Source: Asterias amurensis (taxonomy: Eukaryota; Echinodermata; Asteroidea; Forcipulatida; Asteriidae). Taken from it: a stretch of 64,000 bases of DNA. This document shows positions 1 to 10,116 of the stretch, piece by piece. Every line of letters starts with the position of its first letter. Positions within the stretch are counted from its first letter, which is position 1. The DNA lies in the NCBI RefSeq assembly GCF_032118995.1, contig NC_092657.1:7007391-7071390 (forward strand), written 5' to 3'. The translations under genes were made by a program, and so were the position numbers. The notes under the pieces were generated by a model, which was not told where the DNA came from, made no database searches, and saw nothing but the letters and a program-made list of their open reading frames with translations.

Positions 1-7
1 TCCCCCG

Positions 8-687
8 TTAAAGACCCTGGACATTATTGGTAATTGTCAAAGACCAATCTTCTCACTTGGGTATCTCAACATATGCATGAAATAATAATAATAAATAATA
101 ATAATTACAACATTTATAGAGCGCTAAATAATAAACCTGTGGAAACTTGAGCTCAATGGACCCTTCCCATGAAATATGCTAATTACATTCACGCATGCGT
201 ACACACCCTGTTGGTTGGCAAACGCCACAGAGTTGTGCACTAAGCAGACGCACAATCGCGTCTGCGTCACGCAACCATTAGCCGTGTACAAAACAGCGCG
301 ATGTTCCCTCATTTTGCCAACCAAAACGTTAGTGCGCACGCGCTATGTGCAATTTACATATTTCATGGGAAGGGTCAGTATAATGGAGATCAATGGGAAG
401 GGTCTATTGGTCGTCGAAGTTGCGAGACAATAATGAAAGAAAAGAAAACTACTTGTCACACGAAGTTGCGTGCTTTAAGAGTCTTGATTTCGAGACCTCA
501 AATTCTAAATCTGAGGTCTCGAAATCAAATTCGCAGAAAACTACTTCTTTTCTCGAAAGCTACGTCACTTCAGAGGGAGCCGTTTCTCACAATGTTTTAT
601 ACTATCAACCTCTCCCCATTACTCGTTACCAAGTAAGGTTTTATGCTAATAATTAATTTGGGTAATTACTGTCCACTGCCTTTAAAG
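8..687 (+). mobile_element. Family A MITE, copy 1, with a nested insertion
   Basis: Starts with a terminal motif of the form TAAAGACNCTGGACA and ends with GTCCACTGCCTTTAAAG, the inverted ends shared by all family A copies here (27435, 40411, 43026, 59382, 60661, 61793). It has no coding capacity and holds an internal palindrome around GAGACCTCAAATTC/GAGGTCTCGAAATC near 490-530. A short AT-rich expansion (AATAATAAT) lies at 82-105 and a separate foldback interrupts the body at about 160-403. Superfamily not assignable from sequence alone. Confidence 0.8.
160..375. mobile_element. Small TIR element nested in family A copy 1
   Basis: The ends ACCCTTCCCATGAAATATG (160) and CATATTTCATGGGAAGGGT (to 375) are inverted copies, and the match continues imperfectly for about 60 bases to a shared GTTGGTTGGC/GCCAACCAAA pair. 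The flanking family A sequence resumes near 404-411, after a partial second copy of the GGGAAGGGT end at 395-403. It is about 216 bp, noncoding, and younger than its host repeat. Confidence 0.7.
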
Positions 688-1262
688 TCATTATACACTT
701 TCGGTACAGAAACAAAATAAAAGTTCACAGATTTACAAATAATTTACAGGGTTTACAGAAGGTAATGGTGAAAGACTTATCTTGAAATATTATTCCATGA
801 AATGCTTTACTTTTTGAGAAAACATTAAAACAATATCAATTCTCGATAGCGAGAAATACGGATTTATTTTAAACACATGTCATGACACGGCGAAACGTGC
901 GGAAACAAGGATGGGTTTTCCCGTTATTTTCTCCCTGCTCCGATGACCGATTGAGGCTAAATTTGCACAGGTTTGTTAATTATATATAAGTTGTGGTACA
1001 CAAAGTGTGGGCCTTGGACAATATTGTAAAGTTTGGAACCTCCCTAATATCTCCCGTCTTAATCGTGAACGGTCTAGGGCGCCAAACATCATTTACAGGA
1101 GCAGTCAGTATTGCATTTCTTGTTAGTGCATAATGCGCACGTAACTTTAATTAAACAAATTTAATTAAAATTGACTGGCTCCTTTGGTACTTTGAAAATG
1201 TGTATACTTTATTTAAGAGGGTTACCTGTTTACAAAAATTTGTTGTGACAATGATATAAATT

Positions 1263-1625
1263 CTACTATCAGGGCCTGTTCACACATACACTAGTGAAAA
1301 TAGGGCAAAAACGGTAATTTCTAATTTATGCAAATTATTCATATTTCCCGTACTTTTTTTTTTATACGTTTTTTATACTTTGTTTTGGAGGGCTTCAAGA
1401 GACTTTTGCAACAAAATTTTTTGGTAAAATCGTAAACAGTTTATCTATTATCAGGTCGTATGCATGTGGGGGAAAAAAGAGGCAAAAACGGCAATTTTTT
1501 TCAATTAATGCAAATTAAGCATATTTCCCCTGCTTACTTTTTACGTTTTTGACATGTTGTTTTGGAGGGTTTGAAAAGACTGTTGCAAAAAAAACCACAT
1601 CTATTGCTATTTTGTCAAACAATAG
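1263..1625. repeat. Diverged tandem duplication, about 180-bp unit
   Basis: Two successive blocks (about 1263-1442 and 1443-1625) share ordered landmarks: ATCAGG, GGCAAAAACGG, ATGCAAATTA.GCATATTTCCC, a T-rich run, TTTTGGAGGG and a final TTGCAA plus A-run. No ORF. Likely remains of an old tandem duplication. Confidence 0.6.
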
Positions 1626-1627
1626 AT

Positions 1628-1672
1628 TGTATACAAATATTGACTGCTTCGAGTGCTATGGTTAAAGATGGA
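1628..1672. repeat. Truncated arm of foldback family B
   Basis: ATACAAATATTGACTGCTTC and GAGTGCTATGGTTAAA are identical to the outer arm of the full family B copy at 15468. After GGTTAAA the sequence switches to TGGACTATAAC, which is also found inverted next to the copy at 6134. It is a fragment only. Confidence 0.6.
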
Positions 1673-2039
1673 CTATAACGGTACTCCTACATTAAAATCA
1701 CTATCAGAACTTGTTTATGTTGTGTTCAGCTATCAATTCATTGTTGTGGTCATGTTTTTCTCCAAATAATTTTGCTACAATTTGACCGAAAAAATTTGAC
1801 CTCGATTCTTCGATTTTGAAATTTCCCGCCCTGGACTGGTTCCCGGCTATTAAACCAACACTGAAATCCAAGCGGATTTGTAAACCAGCGGACGTCATGA
1901 ACGCGGTCAAAAAATGGTGATGTCATACCCATGAAGCAACGAGAGTAAACAAAGATTACGCCATGTTACTCCGTGTGTTGTGTATGCGTTTTCATCCACA
2001 CTATAGGCGTGCGTGTGTGCTACGAAGCTTTTTGTTTCT

Positions 2040-2313
2040 AATGTATCAGCTATAAATACTGCCGACTATTTGGTTGTTTGTGGATGCACTAGAAGTTTCA
2101 AAGTTTGTGTAAGAAGCCTGGATCGATTCCGAAATTTAAACCTCTAAGCATCGAGAGAATTCAGGGGGATCTTCTACCACCAGGCCCCAGCCAGTGCTGC
2201 TTGTGCATGTTACGACGTCGGCGGGGTCCCTCTGCCGTGGCCCTGGTCGCAAGTGGCCGTGGAACAGCAAAAGAATCAAGTGGCATTACAGAAAAGAGAG
2301 AGAGAAAAGCCTG
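2040..2313 (+). other. Candidate exon ending in a strong splice donor
   Basis: GC-rich stretch (unlike its AT-rich surroundings) ending CCTG|GTAAGT at 2313, a consensus 5' splice site. All three frames are partly open here, but none matches a family I recognise; one frame gives a Lys/Arg-rich tail (residues like KRERKAW) just before the donor. Upstream, TATAAATAC at 2053 could be a core promoter element. It could be a first exon of a noncoding transcript or of a decayed transposon gene. Low certainty. Confidence 0.2.
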
Positions 2314-3033
2314 GTAAGTACTTGTTAATAATTTTTAAAAATCTACTACTGAGAAACTATCTCCATTATTAATTCAGGCCCAATACATGTACATGTAATT
2401 GTAATCAGAAAAATAGTAAACAATCTCTACCCTTTTCATGCAAGGAACAATCATCTTGTCAAATGACACGATGTGCATGCTCTGAATCTGACCCGACTAC
2501 CATAAAATAGCTACATAGTGTATTGACTCTGTTGAGTGATGAATCCATGTAGCCACCCAAGTGCTTTAGGCATGTTTATGCCCTGGTTTACACTTTCTGG
2601 CATGTTCATGCTCAACCATGTGTGAACACTATATGAATCCATTTAAAAAGTTGATTGTTACAGTTAACAGTTTATTGGCCTCGCTGACATGTATTTATAT
2701 TGGTCTATACTGGATTGCTGGACATTGTTTTTGCCAAAGCTGCCTAAGAATTGTTTGCTTTTTTTTTTTAAGGCACAGCTCAAAAATATGTTCAAACTCT
2801 CATCCATATAATTGCCCATCCATGGTCATTCAGAATTTTTCTCTCCTAATTCAGGAATTACCAATTCCAGAGAAGTTTAGTCTGAAGTTTTCCTATAGCT
2901 GTGTTTATTGGCTTGGCACGGTTAATTATGGAGTGTTTACTATATTTGCATTTGTAAAATAAGGCCAGTTCTTTTTCAGCACTAGTTTTTTTGTTTATTT
3001 ATTTATTTTTTGTTTTTATATTTTTTTGTACAG

Positions 3034-3146
3034 AAATAACTCGCAGCTCTACACTACAATGAGAATGCAGGACAAAGACAATGCAGTACGAAGACATGCT
3101 AGCCAGAACTAGAAATGGAGACCTAAGATTCTCAATAGCACTTTAG
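3034..3146 (+). other. Splice-bounded candidate internal exon (113 bp)
   Basis: A polypyrimidine tract ending TTTTGTACAG lies directly before 3034, and TTTAG|GTAAGT follows 3146, so both splice sites are close to consensus. The best frame is open only after an internal TGA and reads residues such as YEDMLARTRNGDLRF. It could be the next exon of the transcript suggested at 2040-2313, a pseudo-exon, or chance. No recognised domain. Confidence 0.22.
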
Positions 3147-3237
3147 GTAAGTAGTAGGCCTATGCATGCAAATTTTCAGAGGATCAGATGATTTCTTCAT
3201 TTTTAGTTTTTCAGCTGCCCCTTTGAAAACTGTTCAC

Positions 3238-3350
3238 GGTGGAGGGGGGGGGAGGGGATGGGGTGTTGAATCGCAACCCCCCCCCCCCCACCCCGATCTG
3301 TACCTGAACAGTTTTGTACTAGGTGTAGATCTGGGGGAGGGGGGTGGTTG
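3238..3350. repeat. G-rich and C-rich low-complexity tract
   Basis: Runs of G (3243-3260), C (3278-3291) and G (3334-3346) lie within 110 bp. They create long apparent reading frames on both strands rich in Gly, Pro or His, which I do not regard as genes. The tract could form G-quadruplex structure. Confidence 0.7.
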
Positions 3351-3735
3351 GAGGTCATGTTTTCTATCAGACATAAAGAAAACCTGCCCCCTTGGTTTTG
3401 TTGCATGTGGACTCCTTTTGTACTGGTTTTGCGTTAACTCATGTAAGGTTCTTTTCAAAACTATGCAAACTCAAAGAGAGATGGTCAGTACATGGTGTTA
3501 CGTCAAACCTACCGAGATTGTATTTCTGCCTTGTAAATTTTCAAGAAATCCCACATAACGATTATTTGGTTTTGTTTTTTATTTTTCATTAAACAGATAC
3601 GCATAGAATGCATGCACAATGCACTTGTTCATTGTCAGCAGGGTGACAAGACACGAAAACAACTCCATCCGCAGCTGATGTGTAACCCCCGTGTCATTGA
3701 CATCAACCTTCACCAGCCGGAAAAGGATGCAACAG

Positions 3736-4352
3736 CTTTTTTTTTGGGGGGGGGGGGGGTGGGGGTTCAAAGGTAGTGGGTTCAACTTTGTTTGAAGAAA
3801 GAATGACCTGTGTCCAGTTTCGTGGATCTGTTCATCACCAAATTCTGCGCTTATGATCACCGTTCTCTGCTTACGTCCAAACGCTAAATTTCTGAGCTTA
3901 CTTTGTAAGCGTAGAATGCCTGGTATAAACCAACTATGCACCCATGACCGGCAAAAGCCAAAATTCGCTGGTAACCTGTGAAACGCGCTTGATGTAAGCA
4001 CAGAATTTCCTGCTTCCGCAAGTGTCGATTCTTTGTTTACAGTAAGCAGATCCATGAAATTGGGCCCTAGCTTGTACACATTGATGTGGGTTTTTATTTT
4101 ATTTTTTATATATATATATTTTTTTTTTGGGGGGGGGGGTAACCAGGGTAGTACAATCAACTTTGTTTAAAAACAGAATGACATGGTCTGTACACAATGA
4201 TTTTATTATATTCTTTTAATGTACAACTTAATTTACAATTTACACAGAGAACCACAGCTAACTAGGTACATAACATGGCTTAGGTTTTCTTTTTTTGGGG
4301 GTAGGGGCGTTGACAGGGTTGTATAGTTAACTTTTTTTGATGACGGAATGTT
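3736..4352. repeat. Three imperfect copies of a T-run/G-run module
   Basis: The module (T)n(G)n followed by a GGTAG or GGTTGTA segment, CAACTTTGTTT and GAATGA occurs near 3738, 4112 and 4291. The first two are separated by a family C element (3810-4073). The T/G runs differ in length between copies, as expected of slippage-prone simple sequence. Confidence 0.5.
3810..4073. mobile_element. Family C (hAT-like) MITE, diverged copy
   Basis: The right end reads CCATGAAATTGGGCCCTA, the inverted form of the GGGCCCAATTTCATAG terminus seen in the copies at 26961 and 49296; the left end is a diverged match. The interior is rich in CTGCTTA/TAAGCAG motifs, the hallmark of this family. Assignment to hAT rests on the CAGGGCCC-type terminus and is tentative because no clear 8-bp target duplication is visible. 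Confidence 0.5.
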
Positions 4353-4589
4353 CAGATGATTTCGCTATCACTAGGCAACCTTTTTTCAATTTTGATATTT
4401 TAAACTCAAAAACAAACTATTGTCGTTTGCAAATACATACAGTTTTAGTGTTGTCGTTATTATGGAGGTGTACATGGCTTCTATTTTTTGTTTTGTTTTT
4501 ATATTTCTGCTAACCAAGTTGAATGTTGTTACCATGTTAATCATAGTGTATTGTTGACAACAGGGGACAAGTTTATTGCACATAAGTGC

Positions 4590-4775
4590 TAAATTAATCA
4601 ATTTGAACCACACACCTAATTTTATAAGCCATAGTAATTTACATTTTGTGTCTTTCAGAGGGGTGGGTGGTTCAAATTAAATTAATCAATTTGAACCACC
4701 CACCCATCTGAAAGAAACAAAATGAAATAATATACATGTACATTTATACGTAAATTATTATGGCTTATCAAATTA
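4590..4775. repeat. Near-perfect inverted duplication (90-bp arms)
   Basis: The left arm 4590-4680 and right arm 4682-4775 mirror each other: CAATTTGAACCAC, CACCCATCTGAAAG, AAACAAAATG and ATTATGGCTTAT all occur in both orientations with almost no loop between. The right arm carries a roughly 19-bp insertion (4731-4750). The core GGGTGGGTGGTTCAAATTAA pairs without a spacer, so the locus could extrude as a hairpin. No coding content. Confidence 0.75.
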
Positions 4776-4780
4776 TTTCT

Positions 4781-4985
4781 CACTCCCTCCGGATCATTAT
4801 AACTTCGAAAATTGTTACGACTGAAGACAAATAAACCAAAGCAAAGCTGCCTAATCCGTTGGTGGATACGAAAATAATTCCACTGTACTGTACACGAGGG
4901 TTTGGAAACGTCCTTCGTGTTGCTGCCATCAAACATGATGTCAGTGGCAGCGGTTGAACGGACAAGATAGTCCTAAGCTCACCAC
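4781..4985 (-). pseudogene. Decayed P2X7-like domain, C-terminal piece
   Basis: On the minus strand one frame reads TSCLMAATRRTFPNPRVQYS. This resembles the conserved end of the P2X7 receptor intracellular-domain family (pattern LPSC..xxIRxxFP..xxYxGF), which is expanded in many marine invertebrates, often near mobile elements. The cysteine-rich middle of the domain is not found in the next kilobase upstream, and the frame does not continue cleanly. Family match is from memory, so the call is an inference; the piece is certainly not a complete gene. Confidence 0.35.
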
Positions 4986-5574
4986 TTGCTGATAATCATC
5001 ATTGCAGTGTTTTCTGTAAAACAAAACAAAAGAATTCATACAAAATTATTAACAAAAGAATTCATACAAAATTATTAACAACAGATTTGTGGTTTGCATG
5101 GTGAAGTGTTAATATTGCATGTGTGTACCTGAATTGCTTTAAAACTATACCCATGCCAGAAGGCAATCATAATCCAAAGTAGCAGTTACATACATGTACA
5201 TGAGATATTTGTGTAGATGCACATGTGTCAACCACCATGCAGTTACTTGGTGGAGAAAAACAACAACATAGGTTATCTACAATATCAGTTTAAATTGATA
5301 ATGTATGAATTTTGCCAACAAAGTATAAAACGCAAGACAAAAATGACCCCTCCCCTCACATTTCTATACTGCCCAAGTCAGTGCATGTGTTGTTCACATA
5401 CATGTATTATAACGTGAATGGAGGTAAACAATAAACCTTGTCCATCATGTTCGTTCATGTTTTAATTTAGTCAAGGATAGCCTTCAACTATTTTTGGGAG
5501 CAGAAATAAACTGATCAAACGAAGCATCATTCAGTATAATTCATGAAACGTTTTGTGGCCTTACCAGTCTGTCT

Positions 5575-5797
5575 TTAGCCGTCGATCATCAGGGTTTGGC
5601 TCATCGTCTTCGGCCTGACGATCATCGTCCCCGGGCTGGTTAACTACATGTACTCATAACACGTCTTCGGCTTCTCTCTCGTCCGGTGAGCTCCCCTTAT
5701 CGCTAGAGCCCTCACTTTCCTCTGAAGTGCCTCCCTAAAATGCCTTTTCCTCATCTATACTGTGGTTTTCCCGAGACCCGCTGCCATCGGACAGTTT
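5575..5797 (-). pseudogene. Acidic Ser/Glu/Asp-rich exon with in-frame stops
   Basis: Minus strand, one frame: residues beginning LSDGSGSRENHSIDEEKAF, a TAG, then GGTSEESEGSSDKGSSPDER up to a TGA, then QPGDDDRQAEDDEPNPDDR and KTDW, ending CTG|GTAAGG (a good splice donor). The acidic character persists through both stops, so this looks like a coding exon that has since been broken. Its N-terminal acidic tail would suit the P2X7-like family suggested by the fragment at 4781-4985, with an original ATG possibly changed to CTG near 5797. The link between the two pieces is inferred. Confidence 0.4.
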
Positions 5798-5922
5798 CAC
5801 TGTTTTTTTTGTGTCAAAAAAAATGCAGCCTATAGTGTCCGATGTTATTCCACATTCAATGTACATGTAAAATGCACGCACACGATCGACCTGACACACT
5901 GTGTACAGAGCTTCGGTACGTG

Positions 5923-5936
5923 GTGTGACGTCACAC
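5923..5936. promoter_or_regulatory. 14-bp palindrome with a full CRE (TGACGTCA)
   Basis: GTGTGACGTCACAC is a perfect palindrome centred on the CREB/ATF consensus. It lies about 130 bp upstream (minus-strand sense) of the acidic pseudo-exon at 5575-5797, a plausible promoter position for that remnant. Function is inferred only. Confidence 0.4.
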
Positions 5937-6133
5937 ACTGTGTATGAATGGTTCGTGGGTCACCGGCTTTTGCCGAAACTGAGTTTTCTGGGTCGGAGTA
6001 CGCCGCGCGAATTCGTGTTTTTTTGCATGAAGGTAAAGGTTTTATTGAATACTACTAAAATATCAGTCCTTATTTTACATTTCTTGTACAAAAATAGTAA
6101 TATTGGCTATATCAATAATCTGTTATAGTCCAC

Positions 6134-6646
6134 CTTTAAAACTATGACTCCCGAGGTGATCCACGGAGCGTTCTATTTTCCCGAGGCGAAGCCGAGGGAA
6201 AATAGAACGCTCCGGGGATCACCGAGGGAGTCATAGTTTTTAACCATTGCACGAGTAAAAGCAGTCAATATTTGTTTTATAACACCCCAAACATTTCTAA
6301 AACCTGTATTATTATTATTAAGTTACAGACCTGAATGCTACAATCCACGGACGACGCGAACACAGATTGCAAACACTTTTACCTACTGTGTTGCATGTAG
6401 TGTCGGACAATCTGAAATGGTTACAGACTATTAATTTATCATCCTCGTACACGCAACGGACGTCTGGGTAATGCACGCCGTGTGCTAGTCTGTCGGACTA
6501 GCGCACGGCGCCATGTGCTAGTCTTCGGACTAGCGCATGGCAAACCGACGCTCTATCACACGGCCGTCGTCTAGCAAAACTAAGACATGTCATGTGACGC
6601 GCTCTAAACCAATGAGCAGGCACAATACTTGCAAGGGGTGTTATAA
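6134..6646. mobile_element. Foldback family B, copy 1
   Basis: Contains a long hairpin whose arms run ACTATGACTCCCGAGGTGAT to the mirrored GGGAGTCATAGT, closed by CCCGAGGCGAAGCCGAGGG near 6180-6200. It then continues through GCAGTCAATATTTGTTTTAT and AACACCCC to a terminal GGGGTGTTATAA. A second, smaller stem with GTGCTAGTCTGTCGGACTAGCGCAC lies at 6480-6515. More than 95 percent similar by eye to the copy at 15468. Noncoding. The outer part of the left arm is missing here. Confidence 0.75.
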
Positions 6647-6955
6647 ACTAGACTATTGCTCATGCCCACAACTAAGGTTTTGTTTTAATGATAGGACCCG
6701 CTAAGATAAATTATGTACGTGACGGAGTAGAGATTCCAAACAATGTTTGAATACACGCCAATCGTTGCATACATCCCCATACTTCGGTGCAATTGGTTGA
6801 CCATGTATTGTGTCTGGAAAACGCAATTTCACTTGCTGTGATGTTTAATTCAACTTTGAGTGTTTGTTTTTTCAACGGTATAGTATTACTTAGTTATAAG
6901 CGTACATATGCGTCTCAGTGGCGCTCGAGGCGGCTTAAATGGAAGGTACACGTTT

Positions 6956-7185
6956 GGTATAAAACATTGTGAGAAACGGCTCCCTCTGAAGTAGCAAAGA
7001 TTTTAAGAAAGTGGTAATTTATCACTGAAATAATACAAGACTTCTAGCCAGAAGTATTTTTCTTTCAACAAGGGTGTTTTTTCTGTCAACATTTTCTCGC
7101 AACTTCGATGACCAATTAAGCTCATATTTCACAGGTTTGTTATTTTATGCTTATGTTGGGATACACCAAGTGAGAAGACTGGTGT
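6956..7185 (-). mobile_element. Family A MITE fragment
   Basis: Reverse orientation. It runs from TATAAAACATTGTGAGAAAC (6959) through GGCTCCCTCTGAAG, CAAGGGTGTTTTTTCT and CTCGCAACTTCGATGACCAA to ACCAAGTGAGAAGACT. Both terminal segments are missing and the internal palindrome is replaced by unrelated sequence, so this is an old copy. Confidence 0.65.
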
Positions 7186-7299
7186 TTTACAATAACCAAA
7201 CGTGTACCTTCTCTTTAACAAACGTTTTTTTTTTCCTGCTAGGTATATATGTTGGACTATGTTTGATGCGAGACCTATACTTCTTTTACACAGCACAAT

Positions 7300-7482
7300 G
7301 TAATAGTTAACAAGGTGCTGCTTCGCAATATGTTGCCAATGAGACATACTCCTTTTACATATCACCATGTAATAGTTAACAAGGTGCTGCTTCGCAATAT
7401 GCTGCCAATGAGACATACTCCTCTTACATATCACCTGTAATAGTTAACAAGGTGCTGCTTCGCAATATGTTGCCAATCAAGC
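7300..7482. repeat. 69-bp tandem repeat, about 2.6 copies
   Basis: TAATAGTTAACAAGGTGCTG followed by CTTCGCAATATG(T/C)TGCCAAT recurs at 7300, 7370 and 7438 (spacing 69 and 68). A diverged single copy (TTTACAAGGTACCGTGGCGC, AATATGCTGCCAATCAAATA) lies near 29715. The repeated minus-strand reading frame across it is a by-product of the period being divisible by three. Confidence 0.85.
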
Positions 7483-7516
7483 ATGACAGCGTGTTTTCAA
7501 ATAATGAGGCTTGCCT

Positions 7517-7895
7517 GAAAGGATCACATTGTCTTGGATCGGAAGGGTTGGTCTATAAAAAAGCGTTTCAAACCGTTGTAAAATGTATATGGTTGGAAAG
7601 ATGTTTTAAAAGAAGAATATAATGATCCACACAAATATCACTCAAAACTCCACGGTTTTCATTTTACGTCGCGAATTAACACGGTCGGCCATTTATTGGA
7701 GTCAACTTTTTTACTCCCATAAATGGCCGACCGTGTTAGTCGACGAGGTAAAACGAAAACCACGCAGTTTTGCGGCATATTTGTGTAGGTCATTGTATTC
7801 TACTTTTACATCTTTCTAACCAATCATTTTTATAACAAACGGTTACAAACGCTTTTCAAAGACCAACTCGACCGATCAAATGCAACGTGTTCATT
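7517..7895. mobile_element. Foldback family E, long copy
   Basis: The ends GGATCACATTGTCTTGGATC and CGATCAAATGCAACGTGTTC are diverged inverted repeats. Both arms converge on a near-perfect central hairpin, AACACGGTCGGCCATTTATG against CATAAATGGCCGACCGTGTT, at about 7679-7737. Shorter relative at 12756-12981. I recall closely similar elements from echinoderm genomes. Noncoding. Confidence 0.75.
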
Positions 7896-8782
7896 GAACT
7901 TGTGACATTACGTTTTACCATTAGCGTGGAGCATAAGCGTTCATTAAGCGCTCCTTGTTAGACATGTTGTCTTAACAAAACAACATCTTGAAACAAGAGT
8001 AACACAAACGAGGTATATTCATGGTACTAACATCAGCGCTCCCACCATACAAATTGCCGTAACCTTGGCATTTTAAATATCGCACCGGTTTTGGGTGTGT
8101 ATGTTAGTGATGTTAATTGCAAATGAACGCAAAATGCCCTTAGTAAGCATTTCAAGCGTCTGGCTCTCGTCTCTTCTGATTGGATGTGTTGTAGCTTATG
8201 TGTATGTTTATTCATGACTCAATGCTAGTGTTGGCCAATCGAAGTGTGCGCATGTTTAGCAGGTGAAACCACAGTTACGCTTGCTTGTGAAACAGAAACA
8301 GGAGATGTCATAACTGCTCTTTGCTACAACCGTTTGGCTCGACTTTATCGTTTAAAGAAGATCGTCATTCGTACTAGGAGAGATATCATAACTCCTCGGG
8401 TCTACTTTGTCTCTATTTGAAGAAGATAAATTGTACTTATTTATATCATGTCGTGTTAACTGCGACTGTGTGTTCATCAGCGCCAAACTGTTTCGTTTTA
8501 AAGGTATTTGAAAACTGTTCTTCGAACTGTTCGTGTGATAAACTTAAAAGTGTTCCGAAATTATCTGCGGCAGTGAGAGGATAATACAATAATTGAAGGA
8601 AAACAAAAGGTTTTAGCGACTTCAATCTAATAAACTCTGTTTAGAAGAACCTGTTTAAATGTTTTAAAATATATTATGTACACTGAATTTTGGGTCGGTT
8701 TGAAATGACCAAAACATTGATAAATTCGTTAACAACCTAATTTGTGTAAAGAGCCAACGCAATTGCATACATTAGCATCAAT
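7896..8782. other. Unique spacer upstream of the C-type lectin
   Basis: No repeat shared with the rest of the window was seen. A TATA-like AAATATATTATG lies near 8669, about 110 bp upstream of the lectin ATG, and could be its core promoter; no other signal is convincing. A short minus-strand frame near 8033-8215 has no recognisable domain. Confidence 0.4.
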
Positions 8783-9304
8783 ATGCTGAGTTGTGTATTC
8801 TTGATATTAGCCACTGCATTGTTGGATAGCTGTTATTTCAAAGTGGTTGCATCTCAAGAAACGCAGTGCTATACATTTATAAGTCACCACTCCTCCTGTC
8901 CGGAGTCTTGGCATCACTGGGGAGACTCTTGCTACAGGATCACCGAGTCCAACGTTCCCTGGTCCGATGCTAGAGACGAGTGTGGTAAGCTGGATGGTGT
9001 TCTGGCCGCACCCAGCTCAAGTCAAGAAAACAATGTTATATTGGACTTGATTGAAAATAATGAAGAAGTATGGATCGACTGTAATGATCTAGAGGTGGAG
9101 GGAACATGGGAATGCAGAGAGGGTAACGTGGAGGTCTCCTACAGAAATTGGGGTGAAGGTGAACCCAATAATTACCTAGAGAAGGAACACTGTGCCCTTA
9201 TTTCTAAGATGTATGGAAATAGGCGCCAGTGGCTGGATGGGACATGCAATGTAAAGTACTCAGCTGTTTGCAAACTGCCACGCAAACCGATCCTTCACGT
9301 GTGA
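8783..9304 (+). CDS. Secreted C-type lectin (single CTLD)
   Basis: 173 codons, intronless and intact. Residues 1-24 form a hydrophobic signal peptide (CVFLILATALL). One C-type lectin domain spans about 39-165: CPESWHHWGDSCY (39-51), the WSDARDEC helix (60-67), WIDCNDLEVEGTWEC (97-111), WGEGEPNN (123-130), EHCALI (136-141), WLDGTC (150-155) and SAVCKL (160-165). The canonical pairs would be C39-C50, C67-C163 and C137-C155; C100 and C111 are an extra pair flanking the long loop. The EPN triad (127-129) is the mannose-type calcium and sugar motif, while the usual WND is WLD, so calcium binding is likely but not assured. The short tail after C163 means a stand-alone secreted lectin. The role is probably carbohydrate or microbe recognition, by family. 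The start is the only ATG before the signal peptide. Confidence 0.93.
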   Translation: MLSCVFLILATALLDSCYFKVVASQETQCYTFISHHSSCPESWHHWGDSCYRITESNVPWSDARDECGKLDGVLAAPSSSQENNVILDLIENNEEVWIDCNDLEVEGTWECREGNVEVSYRNWGEGEPNNYLEKEHCALISKMYGNRRQWLDGTCNVKYSAVCKLPRKPILHV

Positions 9305-9494
9305 TATGTGCAAAATCAAACTACGCTGGATTAAACTCTAATAATACAATGTTGTGAGTGAACATCTCATTCATAAAAATGCCACCTAAGTCGAGTACTT
9401 CTACCAGTTCAACAGTCGGACGACATTCTACTACCGTATTAATATTCTTTCTGGCCGAAGCGAACGAGCAGCAGGGACGCCTCAGTCAAATGAT

Positions 9495-9500
9495 AATAAA
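9495..9500 (+). other. Polyadenylation signal of the C-type lectin
   Basis: AATAAA lies 191 bp after the lectin stop codon; it is the first canonical hexamer downstream. Cleavage near 9515-9530 would give a short 3' UTR. Confidence 0.5.
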
Positions 9501-10102
9501 TGAATTAAATTCATAGAATGACTACTAAAAGCAAACTTGGTATCGCCTCATTATGTTTGAGGAATCGAGATGAATAAGCTTGAAGTTATCATCATTATGA
9601 GAGTCTATTACGGTTTTTGATACCTTTTGTCTCTGGCCATGATATGAAACACACCCACGTGAATGAGATGTATTCAAATCAGTTTACCTGTAGACGTTTC
9701 AGCTTCAATAGTCGTCAAGTTGTTAAGAAGAAGTAAAATGTTTTCAGGAAAGTCGCGTTAATCTGTTACATGCCAATATAATTTTCTCCCGATTGCGAAG
9801 GAAATTGTTTCAGTGATTTTATTTTACTAATTTCTCAAGAACTACAGCACCTCAGCAAGCATTTTCAAGGTAAGCACTATAACAGCACTATCTTTCAACA
9901 TTAAGTTGATTGTAAATCTGTGGACGTTTTGCGTCTTACAAAGAATTTCTAAACCTCTCAAACCAATCATTAAGAGTCAGTTCAGGTAAATAGTTGACAT
10001 AGTTGCTCACGGTCAAAAAATGATTTTTTTTTATACTTTGTGGGTGGAAGGGCCTTGGGGTGCAAGTAAACAAAATTGCATTTTCAATTCTATATGTAGC
10101 CC

Positions 10103-10116
10103 GTTGCCATGGTTAC
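10103..10116. promoter_or_regulatory. RFX-type X-box palindrome 1
   Basis: GTTGCCATGGTTAC matches the RFX X-box pattern (GTNRCC ATGG YAAC type) with one asymmetric base. It sits in the first direct-repeat unit of the left arm. Binding is inferred from the motif. Confidence 0.45.

Noticed and set aside
3166..4160. Gly/Pro/His-rich frames of 130 and 193 codons
   Set aside because: They are built from G/C and T/G runs and a family C MITE; composition is low-complexity.
7129..7434. 101-codon minus-strand frame with repeated ICKRSMSHWQH blocks
   Set aside because: It is the translation of the 69-bp tandem repeat (period divisible by three) plus a family A fragment; no start context or domain.
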